40,980 nucleotides of DNA from CAZQVN01 sp964596775 (lineage in GTDB: Bacteria; Eisenbacteria; RBG-16-71-46; JABDJR01; JAWXBZ01). The stretch is from positions 1-40,980 of the forward strand of contig CAZQVN010000032.1 of NCBI GenBank assembly GCA_964596775.1, written 5' to 3'. A model generated the notes under the pieces. It saw nothing but the letters and a program-made list of their open reading frames with translations, ran no database searches and had not been told where the DNA came from. Positions 30,125-40,000 of the stretch are shown here, one piece after another; position 1 is the stretch's first letter; each line of letters opens with the position of its first letter. A program made the position numbers and the translations under genes.

Positions 30125-33100
30125 GCACCGGGTCCTGGGACCGCGTCCAGGAGCTGGTCGAAAAGGCGCTGGCCCTGCCCGATTCGGAGCGCACGGCCTT
30201 CGTCGAGTCCGCCTGTGCGGCCGAGGCCGAACTCCGCGACGAGGTCCTCTCCCTGCTCGGCGCCGCTGCGGTCGAGGAACTCCCCACGCTCTGGCTGGGC
30301 GGTTTCGGGGCCCCGGAGACGACCCGGTTCGTTCCCGGCGATCGCGTGGCCGACCGCTACGTAATTCAGCGGCTCCTCGGCACGGGCGGGATGGGGGAAG
30401 TGTACGAGGCGCGGGACGACGATCTCGCGATTTCGGTGGCCCTGAAGACCGTGCGCGTGGCCGGACGCGGGGATGAGGCTTTTCAGCAGCTCAAACTCGA
30501 GGGTCTGCTGACGCGGGCCGTCTGGCACCCCAACGTGTGCCGGATGTACGACCTCGGCCGGCACGGTGAGGGGGACGCCTCGGTGTGGTTCCTGACGATG
30601 GAAATCCTGCATGGGGTGACGCTCGCCGAGCGCCTGAGGGAGACGGGCCGGCTGACCCTCGACCGGGCACTGTCGCTTGCGGGGCAGATGGCCGCGGGGC
30701 TCAGCGCCGCGCATCTGGCCGGAGTCGTGCACCGGGATTTCAAACCCGCGAACGTGATGCTCGTGATCCGGGACGGCATCGAGGAGGCCGTGGTGACGGA
30801 CTTCGGCATCGCTCGGGCTTCGGGGGTCGGATTGAATGCGGGCTCCGACGGCGAACCGGAGCCGGTCATCGGCACGCCGGCCTACATGGCGCCGGAGCAG
30901 ATTTCCGGTGCGGAGGTCGGCCCGGCCGCGGACATCTACGCGCTGGGCGTCACGCTTTACGAAATGGTGACCGGCACGCGCCCCTTTGCCGGAGATTCAC
31001 CGCTGGTGATGGGGTTCCGGCGGCTCGGTCAGGACCCGCCGTCACCGCGAAGCATCGTGCCGGATCTGGACCCGCTCTGGGACACGGTGATCCTGCGCTG
31101 CCTGTCGCGCGATCCCGGCCGGCGGTTCCAGCGGGCGGAAGATGTTGTCGACGCGCTGCTGAACCGAACGCCGGCGGCGGCCGAGGAAACCAGTCTCGAG
31201 TTGCAGGGCCGGCACACCCTGCCGGGCGAGCGGGACCTCTTCGTGGGGCGACGGCTGGAAGTCGAAGCCCTGGAGCGCGCCCTCGCCGGCGGGGCGCGCC
31301 TCGTGACCCTCCTGGGCGCCGGAGGCATGGGCAAGACCCGTCTCGCGGTTCACTACGGCTGGTTGAATCTCGGGCGATGGCCCGGCGGCGTCTGGTTCTG
31401 CGATCTCACCGAGGCGCGGAACCGGAACGGCATCGCGGCGGGCGTCGCGGGCCCGCTCGGTGTTCAGCTCGGGCGCGGTGATCCGATCGAGCAGCTGGGT
31501 CACGTCATCGCGGGCCGCGGGCGTTGTCTGCTGATCCTCGACAACTTCGAACAGGTGGCGGATCACGCCGCGGAAACCGTGGGGCGATGGCTCTCCAAGG
31601 CGCCGGAGGCACGATGCGTCGTGACGAGCCGGGAGCGGCTCGGCATGGACGGCGAGCAGGTCCTGACGATCGAACCCCTGTCGATCGAGGCGGGTGTGGA
31701 ACTGTTCGCCGCCCGGGCGAGCGGCTTGCGCCCCGCGTTCGAACTGGCCGGCGCCGAAGCGGAAGCGGCGCGCGAAATCGTGAGGCTCGTGGACGGCATG
31801 CCGCTGGCTATCGAGCTCGCCGCGGCCCGCATCCGGGTGATGAGCGCCGCCCAGATCGTCGAGCGGATGCGGGAGCGATTCCGGCTGCTGACCGGCGGCC
31901 GGAGCGTGCATCACGAAACACTCGAGGGAGCGATCGACGGATCGTGGGACCTTCTGACTCCCTGGGAAAGGTCCGCCTGGGCCCAGCTCTCGGTGTTCGA
32001 GGGCGGCCTGACACTCGACGCGGCGGAGGCGGTGCTCGACCTGAGCGCCTGGCCGGAAGCGCCGTGGGTCGTGGACATTCTCCAGACGCTGGTGGACAAG
32101 TGCCTTCTGAAGATCGCGTTTTCGGAACGCCGTTCGGGGACTTCCGAGCCCCGCTTCGGGATGTATGTCACCCTGCAGGAGTACGCCCGCATGAAGCTTC
32201 ATTCCGAGGGCGGGAACGCCCGTCGCGCCGCCGAAGAGCATCACGGAACGTGGTGCGCGACATTCGGGTCGGACGAAGCGCTCGAGGCGCTGGACCGGCA
32301 CGGCGGCATCGCTCGACGGCGGCGCCTCGAACGGGAGATCGAAAACATGACGGCGGCCTGCCGCCGCGCCCTGGAACGCGGCGATGCGGCGATCGGCGTG
32401 GCGACCTATCGCGCCGCGGTGGAAGTCCTCGCGCTGCGGGGGCCCTTCGGGGCGGCCGTGCAACTCGGCCGCGACGTGATGGCCGGCCTGTCGCTCAATC
32501 CGAAAGAGCACGGCGACGTCCTGAGCGCCCTGGGGCGTGTGGAGAGGCTCTCCGGCCGGATGGATGACGCGCGCACCGACTGGGAACAGGCGCTGACTCT
32601 GGCCCGCGAAGCCGGCGAACGCCGCATCGAGGGGATCGTCATCGGCTCGCTCGGCATCCTGCATGTCGAGCAGGGGCGCATGGAGGAGGCGCTGGCCCAC
32701 TTCGAATCGGCCCAGGCGATCCACCGCGAGGTCGGCGACCGCCGCTGGGAAGGCGTCTTCACGGAATACCTCGGCAGCCTGCACACGGCCCAGGGCCGGA
32801 TGGAGTCGGGTCGATCCCACTTCGAGGCCGCCCTGGCCATTCATCGCGAGGTCGGCGACCGCCGCTTCGAGGGGATCGCGCTCGGCAATCTCGCGATCCT
32901 CGATCGCGAGCAGGGCCGGCTCGATGAGGCCACGCATCACAACGAGATGGCTCTCGCGATCCACCGTGAGGCGGGCGACCGGCGTTCGGAAGGCATCGTT
33001 CTCGGCCAGCTCGCGAACGGATACTTCGATCAGCGCCGGTGGGAAGACGCCAGGGCCTGCTACGCCGCGGCGCTCACGATCTCCCGCGAGGTGGCGGCAC

Positions 33101-33522
33101 GGCGCCTCGAAGGGACGCTTCTCGCGAATCTCGCGCATGTGGAAGGCAAGACCGGTCGCCTCGACGAAGCACGCTCTCACTACGAAGCGGCCCTGGCCAT
33201 ACACCGCGAGATCGGCGATCTGCGCTTCGAAGGCATCGCTCTCAGCAACCTGGGAGAACTGCTCCTGCAGCAGGGTCGCCTTGAAGAAGCGCGGGACACG
33301 GTGGCCAGCGCCGAGTCGATCCTCCGCCGGATCGACGGCCGGGTCGAACTGGGCAAGGTTCTCTGCTATCGCGCCGAACTCGAAAGGCTCGTCGGGAACC
33401 TGGCCGCCGCCCGCGTCACCCTGGAGGAAGCCGGGGCGATCGCCGTCGAGGTGGGTTCCGGACCGGAATCCGAACTCGCGCGGATGATCGCCGGCCTTCA
33501 CAAGGTTCTCGGCGCGGGCTGA
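30121..33522 (+). CDS. Ser/Thr protein kinase fused to STAND-type ATPase and TPR array
   Basis: 1133 residues from GTG 30121, overlapping the sigma factor stop by 4 nt; a longer open reading upstream is the sigma gene in the wrong frame. The kinase domain (80-360) has glycine loop LGTGGMGEVYEA, VALK with Lys109, HRDFKPANVM with catalytic Asp206, DFGIA and GTPAYMAPEQ, so it should be active. The AfsR/NB-ARC-like ATPase has Walker A GAGGMGKT (399-406), Walker B CLLILDNFEQ (Asp474) and GMPLAIELAAARI. From about residue 797 eight TPR units of exactly 40 residues share AIHREVGDRRxEGI. No transmembrane helix is seen, so it is cytoplasmic: the TPRs probably sense a partner, the STAND part oligomerises and the kinase phosphorylates the sigma factor. 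Architecture is certain, signal unknown. Confidence 0.92.
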   Translation: MSTGSWDRVQELVEKALALPDSERTAFVESACAAEAELRDEVLSLLGAAAVEELPTLWLGGFGAPETTRFVPGDRVADRYVIQRLLGTGGMGEVYEARDDDLAISVALKTVRVAGRGDEAFQQLKLEGLLTRAVWHPNVCRMYDLGRHGEGDASVWFLTMEILHGVTLAERLRETGRLTLDRALSLAGQMAAGLSAAHLAGVVHRDFKPANVMLVIRDGIEEAVVTDFGIARASGVGLNAGSDGEPEPVIGTPAYMAPEQISGAEVGPAADIYALGVTLYEMVTGTRPFAGDSPLVMGFRRLGQDPPSPRSIVPDLDPLWDTVILRCLSRDPGRRFQRAEDVVDALLNRTPAAAEETSLELQGRHTLPGERDLFVGRRLEVEALERALAGGARLVTLLGAGGMGKTRLAVHYGWLNLGRWPGGVWFCDLTEARNRNGIAAGVAGPLGVQLGRGDPIEQLGHVIAGRGRCLLILDNFEQVADHAAETVGRWLSKAPEARCVVTSRERLGMDGEQVLTIEPLSIEAGVELFAARASGLRPAFELAGAEAEAAREIVRLVDGMPLAIELAAARIRVMSAAQIVERMRERFRLLTGGRSVHHETLEGAIDGSWDLLTPWERSAWAQLSVFEGGLTLDAAEAVLDLSAWPEAPWVVDILQTLVDKCLLKIAFSERRSGTSEPRFGMYVTLQEYARMKLHSEGGNARRAAEEHHGTWCATFGSDEALEALDRHGGIARRRRLEREIENMTAACRRALERGDAAIGVATYRAAVEVLALRGPFGAAVQLGRDVMAGLSLNPKEHGDVLSALGRVERLSGRMDDARTDWEQALTLAREAGERRIEGIVIGSLGILHVEQGRMEEALAHFESAQAIHREVGDRRWEGVFTEYLGSLHTAQGRMESGRSHFEAALAIHREVGDRRFEGIALGNLAILDREQGRLDEATHHNEMALAIHREAGDRRSEGIVLGQLANGYFDQRRWEDARACYAAALTISREVAARRLEGTLLANLAHVEGKTGRLDEARSHYEAALAIHREIGDLRFEGIALSNLGELLLQQGRLEEARDTVASAESILRRIDGRVELGKVLCYRAELERLVGNLAAARVTLEEAGAIAVEVGSGPESELARMIAGLHKVLGAG
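32511..33470 (+). repeat. 120-bp tandem repeats encoding the TPR array
   Basis: Eight in-frame 120-bp units. Adjacent copies share long exact blocks: CGCGAGGTCGGCGACCGCCG occurs at about 32726 and again exactly 120 bp later at about 32846. Such repeats can gain or lose units without breaking the frame. Confidence 0.75.
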
Positions 33523-33688
33523 CCTCTCTGCCGCCCCATCAATCGGATCCTTCCCGGACTGTTCTCGAGCCGGACGCCCTGTCGGAGCGCGCCGGTATCG
33601 AGCATCGACGTGGTGCCGCCCCGGATCGCCTCGAGGCCGTCGTGATCGCACACCCGATGGACCCGGGTGTTGCGGGCCCCCGGCGACA

Positions 33689-33719
33689 TTGACAGACCGA
33701 CCGCCGTTGGCCCCATAAT
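33689..33719 (+). promoter_or_regulatory. Candidate promoter of the membrane kinase gene
   Basis: Perfect TTGACA (33689-33694), 19-nt spacer, CATAAT (33714-33719), 62 nt before the GTG at 33782. The spacer is two longer than ideal. It suggests that the second kinase is transcribed separately from the sigma operon; the 259-nt gap shows no clear terminator. Confidence 0.4.
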
Positions 33720-33781
33720 GCCCCGTTTTCGCCTGACCCCCAGCCCTCCGGAGCCCCTTTCGCCACGGAGAGGTCCGTCCC

Positions 33782-36721
33782 GTGCCGCAGGAGCTTTCCG
33801 ATCGTGATCGACGCATCGATGGTCAGAGGGCACAAGGCGCTGAAGGCGCGGGCCGCCGGCCGGTGACGGAACACACCCTGCAGGCCGGGGATCTGCTCTC
33901 CCACTACCGGATCGTGAGCCCCCTTGGGGCGGGCGGCATGGGCGAGGTGTACCTGGCCCAGGATCTCAACCTCGAGCGCGGCGTGGCGCTGAAGGTTCTC
34001 CCGGCGCAGCTGGTCCGCAATGACGAGCGGCTGCGGCGCTTCGTCCTCGAAGCGAAGGCGGCGTCCTCGCTGAACCACCCGGGCATCGTCACGATCCACG
34101 AGATCGGTTCGGGCGAGATCGAGCGAGCGGGGGAGGCGACGGGTCCGATCCACTTCATCGCCATGGAGCGGATCGACGGGCGTACCCTCCACGAGCTGAT
34201 CCATGACGAGAGGGAAGACCTGCGCCGCCTGCTCGGCTACCTCGCCCAGGCCGCGGACGGCATCGCCAAGGCTCACGTGGCCGGAATCGTCCACCGCGAC
34301 CTGAAGCCGGGCAACATCATGGTCTCGCGGGACGGGTTCGCCAAGGTGCTCGACTTCGGGCTGGCCAAGCTGACGGAAGCCGTGCCCGAGGCCGAGAATG
34401 CCAGCCTGGCGCCGACACGCGCCGCCGAACAGACGAGCGCGGGGACGTTGCTGGGCACCGTCGGCTACATGTCGCCGGAACAGGTGCGGGGGAAGTCCGT
34501 CGACTTCCGATCCGACATCTTCTCGTTCGGCTGCATCCTCTACGAGGCCGTGACGCGGAAGCGCGCCTTCGCGGCCGACTCCGCCGTGGACACGATGCAC
34601 AGGATCCTGCACGACGCGCCCGTCGAGGCGCAGGAACTGAACCCGAAGGCGCCGGCGGACCTGCGACGCCTCGTGCGGCGCTGTCTTGCCAAGAACCCCG
34701 ACCAGCGCCTCCAGTCGATGAAGGATCTGGCCATCGAACTGAGGGAGATCGCCGACAATTTCGATGCGCTCTCCGATTCGGCGAGTTCGGGGAGCGGCAT
34801 CGAGGCCGTCGGACTGCCGCCCCGCCCCGCCCGAAGCCGGGTCCCGATGATCGGCGGGGCGATCGCCGCGGCAATCGCGATCGCGGCGCTGGCCGTCGGA
34901 ATCCCGCGCTTCCTGGATCGTCGCGCGGCAGAGTCCGTGAACGATGCGCCGGCCGCCGGACTGGAAATCACCAGCATTTCGGGCCGGGCCGGCGTTTCCG
35001 GGGTGGCCATCTCCGGCGACGGACGCTATCTCGCCTACCCGGTCCATGCCTCGGGCCTGTCGTCGATCTGGATCCGGCAGGTCGCCACCGGGAGCGAGGT
35101 CCAGGTCGTGTCATCGCGCAAGGAGTACGTGGGATCTCCCCGTTTTTCCGCGAGCGGAGACTACCTCTTCTTTCTCTCCCAGAACCCGGATCAACCGATG
35201 ACGGCCACACTGGAACGGGTACCGACCCTGGGCGGTCCGGCGACCCGGGTGGCTTCCGATGTCGGCTACGGTCTCAACGTGACCCGGGACGGCAGGAGTG
35301 TCGGCTTCCTTCGGTTCAGTCCCAGTTCCGGAAAGGTCTCGGCGATCGTGCTCGACCTCGAATCCGGTCAGGAAAAGACGCTGGAGACGCTGGCGCAGCC
35401 GCTCATGTTCCAGGGACCTCCCACCTTGTCGCCCGACGGCAGGAGGTTCGTCACCTCCATCCACACGGCGGAGAACGGGATCCACGGGCAGTTCGCGTCG
35501 ATCGACGCGACAACCCTGGCCCAGACCCGTTTCGGCCCCACCGGATGGGAAGCCGGTTTTTTCGAGTGGCTCCCGGACGGCAAGGGGTTCGTCATGAACG
35601 GGTACAAGCACGGGAGGACCGAACAACCTCAGCTTTTCCTCGTGTCCTATCCCGACGGTCGGTACCGGAGGATCACGAGCGATTCGAACGGCTACAACGA
35701 GTTCGGCATGACCGCCGACGGCCTGACGATCGCGGCCTTCCGCTCGGCGAGAGTGTCGAACGTCTGGAGCGTTCCCATTCTGGCCGGAGCACGGCCGAAA
35801 CAGCTCACATTCAATGCCTCGAGCGCCAGCGCCGTCGGATCGTTCGCCCTGTCGGGAGACAGCACGATCGCGTTCAGCGCCGCCACGGGTCACAACACCA
35901 GCGTCTGGACGCTCGACGGGAATGGTCAGGCGCCGCGACAGATCACGCCGGGAGCGAACGGCGAAGAAGTCAGTCGCGCCCTCCCGAACGGCGATCTCAT
36001 TGTAGCCCGCACGGGGGCAGACTACACCCCTCACATCTTCGTCATGAACCGTGACGGCGGCAACGTGCGTCCACTCGCCTCAGGCACCGGGGAATGGTTC
36101 CAGGGGCTCAGCCCCGACGGCGGGACCCTGCTCTACACGCGCGTCGATTCGCTGCGGGCCCTCTTCGCCGTGCCCGTCGCCGGAGGGGAGCCGCTCCTGG
36201 TCGCGTCGTCCTACGACTACATCGTGGATGTTTCACCCGACAATCGCACGATCGCCTACTTCACACCCGCGGAACTGGAAGGCGCGTCCAGGACCTGCGT
36301 CATAGCGCCGATCGAAGGGGGAGCACCGATCGCCACATTCACCTGGCCGCCGCAATCCAATGCCATGAAGTGGACCCCGGACGGCGGGTCGCTCACCTTC
36401 CTGGTGGCGGACGGCGGCACCTCCAATCTCTTCCTGCAGCCGCTTGCCGGCGGGCCACCCCGGCCGTTGACGCAACTGACCGAAGGGACGATCGACGACT
36501 ATCGCTGGTCCCCCGACGGACGAACCCTCGTGCTGAAACGCACGATCGCGGACGTCGCCAACCTCTGGAGCGCCGGCACCGACGGCCGCCCGCCCGAGCC
36601 GATCACCGACTTCGCCACCGGGTCGATCTTCAGGATGGACCTCTCCAGGGACGGAAAGACGATCTACTTCCTCTACGGCAGCGAGAACAACGACATCGTG
36701 CTGATGAAGAATTTCCGCTAG
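33782..36721 (+). CDS. Membrane Ser/Thr protein kinase with WD40/TolB-like extracytoplasmic sensor
   Basis: 979 residues from GTG 33782, chosen for GGAGAGG 8 nt upstream; GTG 33863 (start of TEHTLQAGDLL) is a possible shorter start and matches the usual family N-terminus. The kinase domain has LGAGGMGEVYLA, VALKVL with Lys71, VHRDLKPGNIM with Asp173, DFGLAKL and GTVGYMSPEQVRG. A transmembrane helix (about 355-378, MIGGAIAAAIAIAALAVGI) is followed by some 590 residues of PD40/TolB-like blades (ISGDGRYLAYP, LSPDGRRFVTS, WTPDGGSLTFL, WSPDGRTLVLKR, LSRDGKTIYFLYG). The propeller should lie outside and detect an envelope or external signal. Such kinases are common in Acidobacteria-like and candidate phyla; the substrate is unknown. 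Confidence 0.92.
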   Translation: MPQELSDRDRRIDGQRAQGAEGAGRRPVTEHTLQAGDLLSHYRIVSPLGAGGMGEVYLAQDLNLERGVALKVLPAQLVRNDERLRRFVLEAKAASSLNHPGIVTIHEIGSGEIERAGEATGPIHFIAMERIDGRTLHELIHDEREDLRRLLGYLAQAADGIAKAHVAGIVHRDLKPGNIMVSRDGFAKVLDFGLAKLTEAVPEAENASLAPTRAAEQTSAGTLLGTVGYMSPEQVRGKSVDFRSDIFSFGCILYEAVTRKRAFAADSAVDTMHRILHDAPVEAQELNPKAPADLRRLVRRCLAKNPDQRLQSMKDLAIELREIADNFDALSDSASSGSGIEAVGLPPRPARSRVPMIGGAIAAAIAIAALAVGIPRFLDRRAAESVNDAPAAGLEITSISGRAGVSGVAISGDGRYLAYPVHASGLSSIWIRQVATGSEVQVVSSRKEYVGSPRFSASGDYLFFLSQNPDQPMTATLERVPTLGGPATRVASDVGYGLNVTRDGRSVGFLRFSPSSGKVSAIVLDLESGQEKTLETLAQPLMFQGPPTLSPDGRRFVTSIHTAENGIHGQFASIDATTLAQTRFGPTGWEAGFFEWLPDGKGFVMNGYKHGRTEQPQLFLVSYPDGRYRRITSDSNGYNEFGMTADGLTIAAFRSARVSNVWSVPILAGARPKQLTFNASSASAVGSFALSGDSTIAFSAATGHNTSVWTLDGNGQAPRQITPGANGEEVSRALPNGDLIVARTGADYTPHIFVMNRDGGNVRPLASGTGEWFQGLSPDGGTLLYTRVDSLRALFAVPVAGGEPLLVASSYDYIVDVSPDNRTIAYFTPAELEGASRTCVIAPIEGGAPIATFTWPPQSNAMKWTPDGGSLTFLVADGGTSNLFLQPLAGGPPRPLTQLTEGTIDDYRWSPDGRTLVLKRTIADVANLWSAGTDGRPPEPITDFATGSIFRMDLSRDGKTIYFLYGSENNDIVLMKNFR

Positions 36722-37015
36722 CCCCGGAGGTCGCCGGCTACTTCTACGTCAACGCCTACACGCCGGACGAACTCGAAGTGACGCGGCGCCCGGTGGACAA
36801 CCGGGCGGCGGTTGCCGACTGCAACCAGGTCGAGGATGTCATTGGAGCTTTCAACCCCTCCGCTTTCGGCGGGGCCGCCTTCACGACCCAGGGAACGGTC
36901 CACGTGGAGCAGGATCAAGACGGGGTGAAATTATTGAGCCGAGCCGGAAGTGCCGGCGGATGTCAGGATTCCTCCCCACATTTTGCTCTGAAGGGCCTTG
37001 TGAAGGATCGAGCAA
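36722..37015 (+). other. Intergenic stretch with a coding-like remnant
   Basis: Directly after the kinase stop one plus frame is open and reads EVAGYFYVNAYTPDELEVTR then RPVDNRAAVADCNQVED, continuing to about 36925. The composition looks like real protein but there is no start and no family is recognised; it may be the rest of a lost gene. The 3' part (36930-37015) is more AT-rich and ends in GAAGGA, the ribosome site of the histidine kinase. Confidence 0.35.
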
Positions 37016-40000
37016 ATGGAGCATGATAACGAAGTTATGGGAACTGCAATCCTTTTTCCCATGCTTGCTCTCGCCGGGATCTCGATCCTTGCCCTGATTC
37101 TTGTGGCTGTCTGGGTGCGGCGGAGAAACGTTCCTCGTGCAAGAGCTTCGGACTCGACGCACAGTCGTCTCGTGACTCTGTCGCAATCTCTCGAAGTCGT
37201 CTTTGACCGGATCGAAGATGGATTTGTCAGCCTGGATCGCGACTGGAAATACGTGTTCGTCAATCGCAAGGCGGGCGAACTCGCCCGGCGTCGTCCCGCG
37301 GACCTTGTCGGTCGGTACATGTGGGACGAATTCCCCGAGAATGAATTGCAGTCGTTTGCCATGGCCTACCGGCAGGCGATGGATCACGGGGAGACGATTC
37401 AGTTTGAAGGCTACTTCCCGCTATGGGATCGGTGGTTTGAGAATCGGGTTTTTCCCCATTCAGAGGGAATCGACATCTTCTTCACCGATATCACGATCCG
37501 AAAGAAAGCAGAGGCCGAACGCCGCGAGTCGGAAGCCCGGCTTCGGCTGGCCGTGGAGGCCGCCAACGTCGGATTGTGGTTCTGGAATACTGAGACAGGG
37601 GAGATCCACTTTTCCAGGGAGTGGAAGAGCCAAATCGGGTACAAAGAGGACGAGATCCCGAATCGGTTCGAGGAGTGGGAGAGCCGTGTCCACCCGGATG
37701 ATGTCGCTCCCACGCTGGCCCAGATTCAGGCCTGCCGGGAAGATCCGACCCGTCCCTACGAAGTCGAGTTTCGACTGCGGCACCGGAACGGTTCCTACCG
37801 CTGGATTCTGGCCAGGGGCAGCATGCTCGCCGACGCAGGCGGCAAGATGGTCCGGATGCTGGGATGTCATCTCGACATCACCGGGCGCAAGAAGTCGGAA
37901 GCCGCACTGAGCGCCGGACTTCACCGACTGCGGAGTGTCATCGACGGCCTGGGACCCGACACGTTTGTGGGTTTGCTCTCGCTGAATGGCGTGGTTCTGG
38001 AGGCCAACCGGCCCGCTCTTGAAGCAGCCGGGCTGAGCACCGCCGATGTGATCGGGCTGCCGGTCGAGGAGACCTACTGGTTTTCCTACTCCGACGCTTC
38101 GAAGCGGCAGATTCGCGAGGCCGTGGACCGGGCCGCCCACGGAGAGCCGTCACGACTCGAGTTGAGCATACGCACCGGGGACGGGGAATTCACCATGATC
38201 GACTTTTCCCTTCGGCCGCTCAGGGACAACAGCGGGGTGGTCCAGTTTCTCGTGCCATCGGCCAATGTCATTACGAGCCAGAAGCTCGCCGAGAAGGCGG
38301 CCCGAGAGAGTTCCGCCCGCCTGACCAGCGTGTTTCAGCAGGCCACGGACGGCATCTTTGTCATCTCCGCCGACAATCATTACCTGGATGCGAACCCGGA
38401 AGGCCTGGCGATGCTCGGCTACTCCCATGAGGAACTCATGGGAAGACACGTTTCCGAGGTCCTGACACCACGCGAACGCCACCGCCTGAGCATTGAACAG
38501 CCCAGAATGATGACCGGTGAGCCGCACCGCGCCGAATGGGAACATCTGCGGAAGGACGGCACGACATTTCACGGGGAGGTGACGGCACGAAAGCTCGACG
38601 ATGATTCCTACATGGCCATCATACGAGACCAGACGAACCGGCGGAAGAACGAGGAGTTGGTGCGAGAGAGCGAGCGGCGCCTGCGCCTTGCCCTGGAGGC
38701 GGCTCGAATGGGAATCTTCGACTGGAACATCCCGGTGAATCGCATCGTCTGGTCGCGCGGTCACGAGGAGATTTTCGGCTTCGAGCCAGGGGAGTTCGGA
38801 GGGACTTACGAGGACTTCTCCAGACGGGTCCACCCGGGCGACCTGCCCGGCATCAACGAAGAGGTCGCGGTGTGTATCGAGAGTCGAACACACTTCCATC
38901 GCGAGTTCCGCGTCGTCTGGCCCGACGGCAGCGTGCATTGGGTGGAGGGGTTCGGTGAATTCACGTACGATGAGTCCGGCCGGGCAGTTCGAATGCGAGG
39001 CGTCGTTCTCGATGTGACCCGGCGCAAGCGATCGGAGAGAGCGCTGCGCCGAAGGCGGAAATTCCTGGAGCTGGCTCTCGAATCGGCGCGAATGGGCGTC
39101 TGGAAGTGGGAAGGCGCCACGGATTCAATCACCAGGGTCTTCGGAAGCGGCCCCCTATCCGGACTCCCGGCCGGGGTGGGCCCCGTCACCGGTGATGCAG
39201 TCCGGGCTCTCGTTCACCCCGATGATCTCCCGGCGGTTGAAAGGAACCTCCAGTCCACAATGGAAACCGGGAGAAACTACCAGGCGGAATTCAGGATCGT
39301 GCTCCCCGACGAATCGGTTCGCTGGGTTTCCGCCAGGGGTGTTGTCTCTCGGCTCGAGGACGGAAGGCCCGTCCGCCTGATCGGCGTCGACATGGACGTC
39401 ACGGAGCTCCGGGTGGCCTCCGAGCAGCGGGAGCGGGCCGAACTGCAGCTCCGGAGAAACGAGGTTCTGGTCGCCCTGGGTGTGCTTGTCGGGGGCGTGG
39501 CGCACGAAATCCGCACACCGCTCTTCGGAATCACCGCCACGCTGGATGCCATGGAGGCAAAGCTGGGGAGAAACGCCGGGCACGCGGAGTACCTGCCGCT
39601 TCTCCGCAGCGAAGTCGGGCGGCTCGAGGCCCTGACCCGCGACCTGCTCGAGTACGGGCGACCGGTGGGCAATCGAATGCGGACCCGGCTGGTGCAGCCG
39701 GTTGCCGAGGCCGTGTCCATGTGTCGAGCCGGCTCCGTCATTCCCATCGACCTGCGGTTTCCACCCGATCTTTCGGATATCATGATCGATCCGCTCCGGA
39801 TTTCCGTCGTCTTTCGAAACATCCTGCAGAACGCGCTGCAGCATTCTCCGGGGCGCAGCTCCGTCGTCGTCGCCGCCACCGCAATCCGACGCCGCGGAGT
39901 TCCCGGTGTAGAGTGCACGATCAGCGACAGCGGACCGGGATTTCGCGAGGAAGACAGGGCGCACATCTTCGAACCGTTTTTCTCGCGACGCGCAGGGGGC

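Noticed and set aside
31042..33816. 924-codon open frame on the minus strand opposite the kinase gene
   Set aside because: It mirrors the kinase-STAND-TPR gene, which has clear motifs. GC-rich codon use opens the antisense frame; the product has no recognisable domain.
33539..35047. 502-codon minus-strand open frame opposite the membrane kinase
   Set aside because: Antisense to a complete kinase domain, with no domain of its own.
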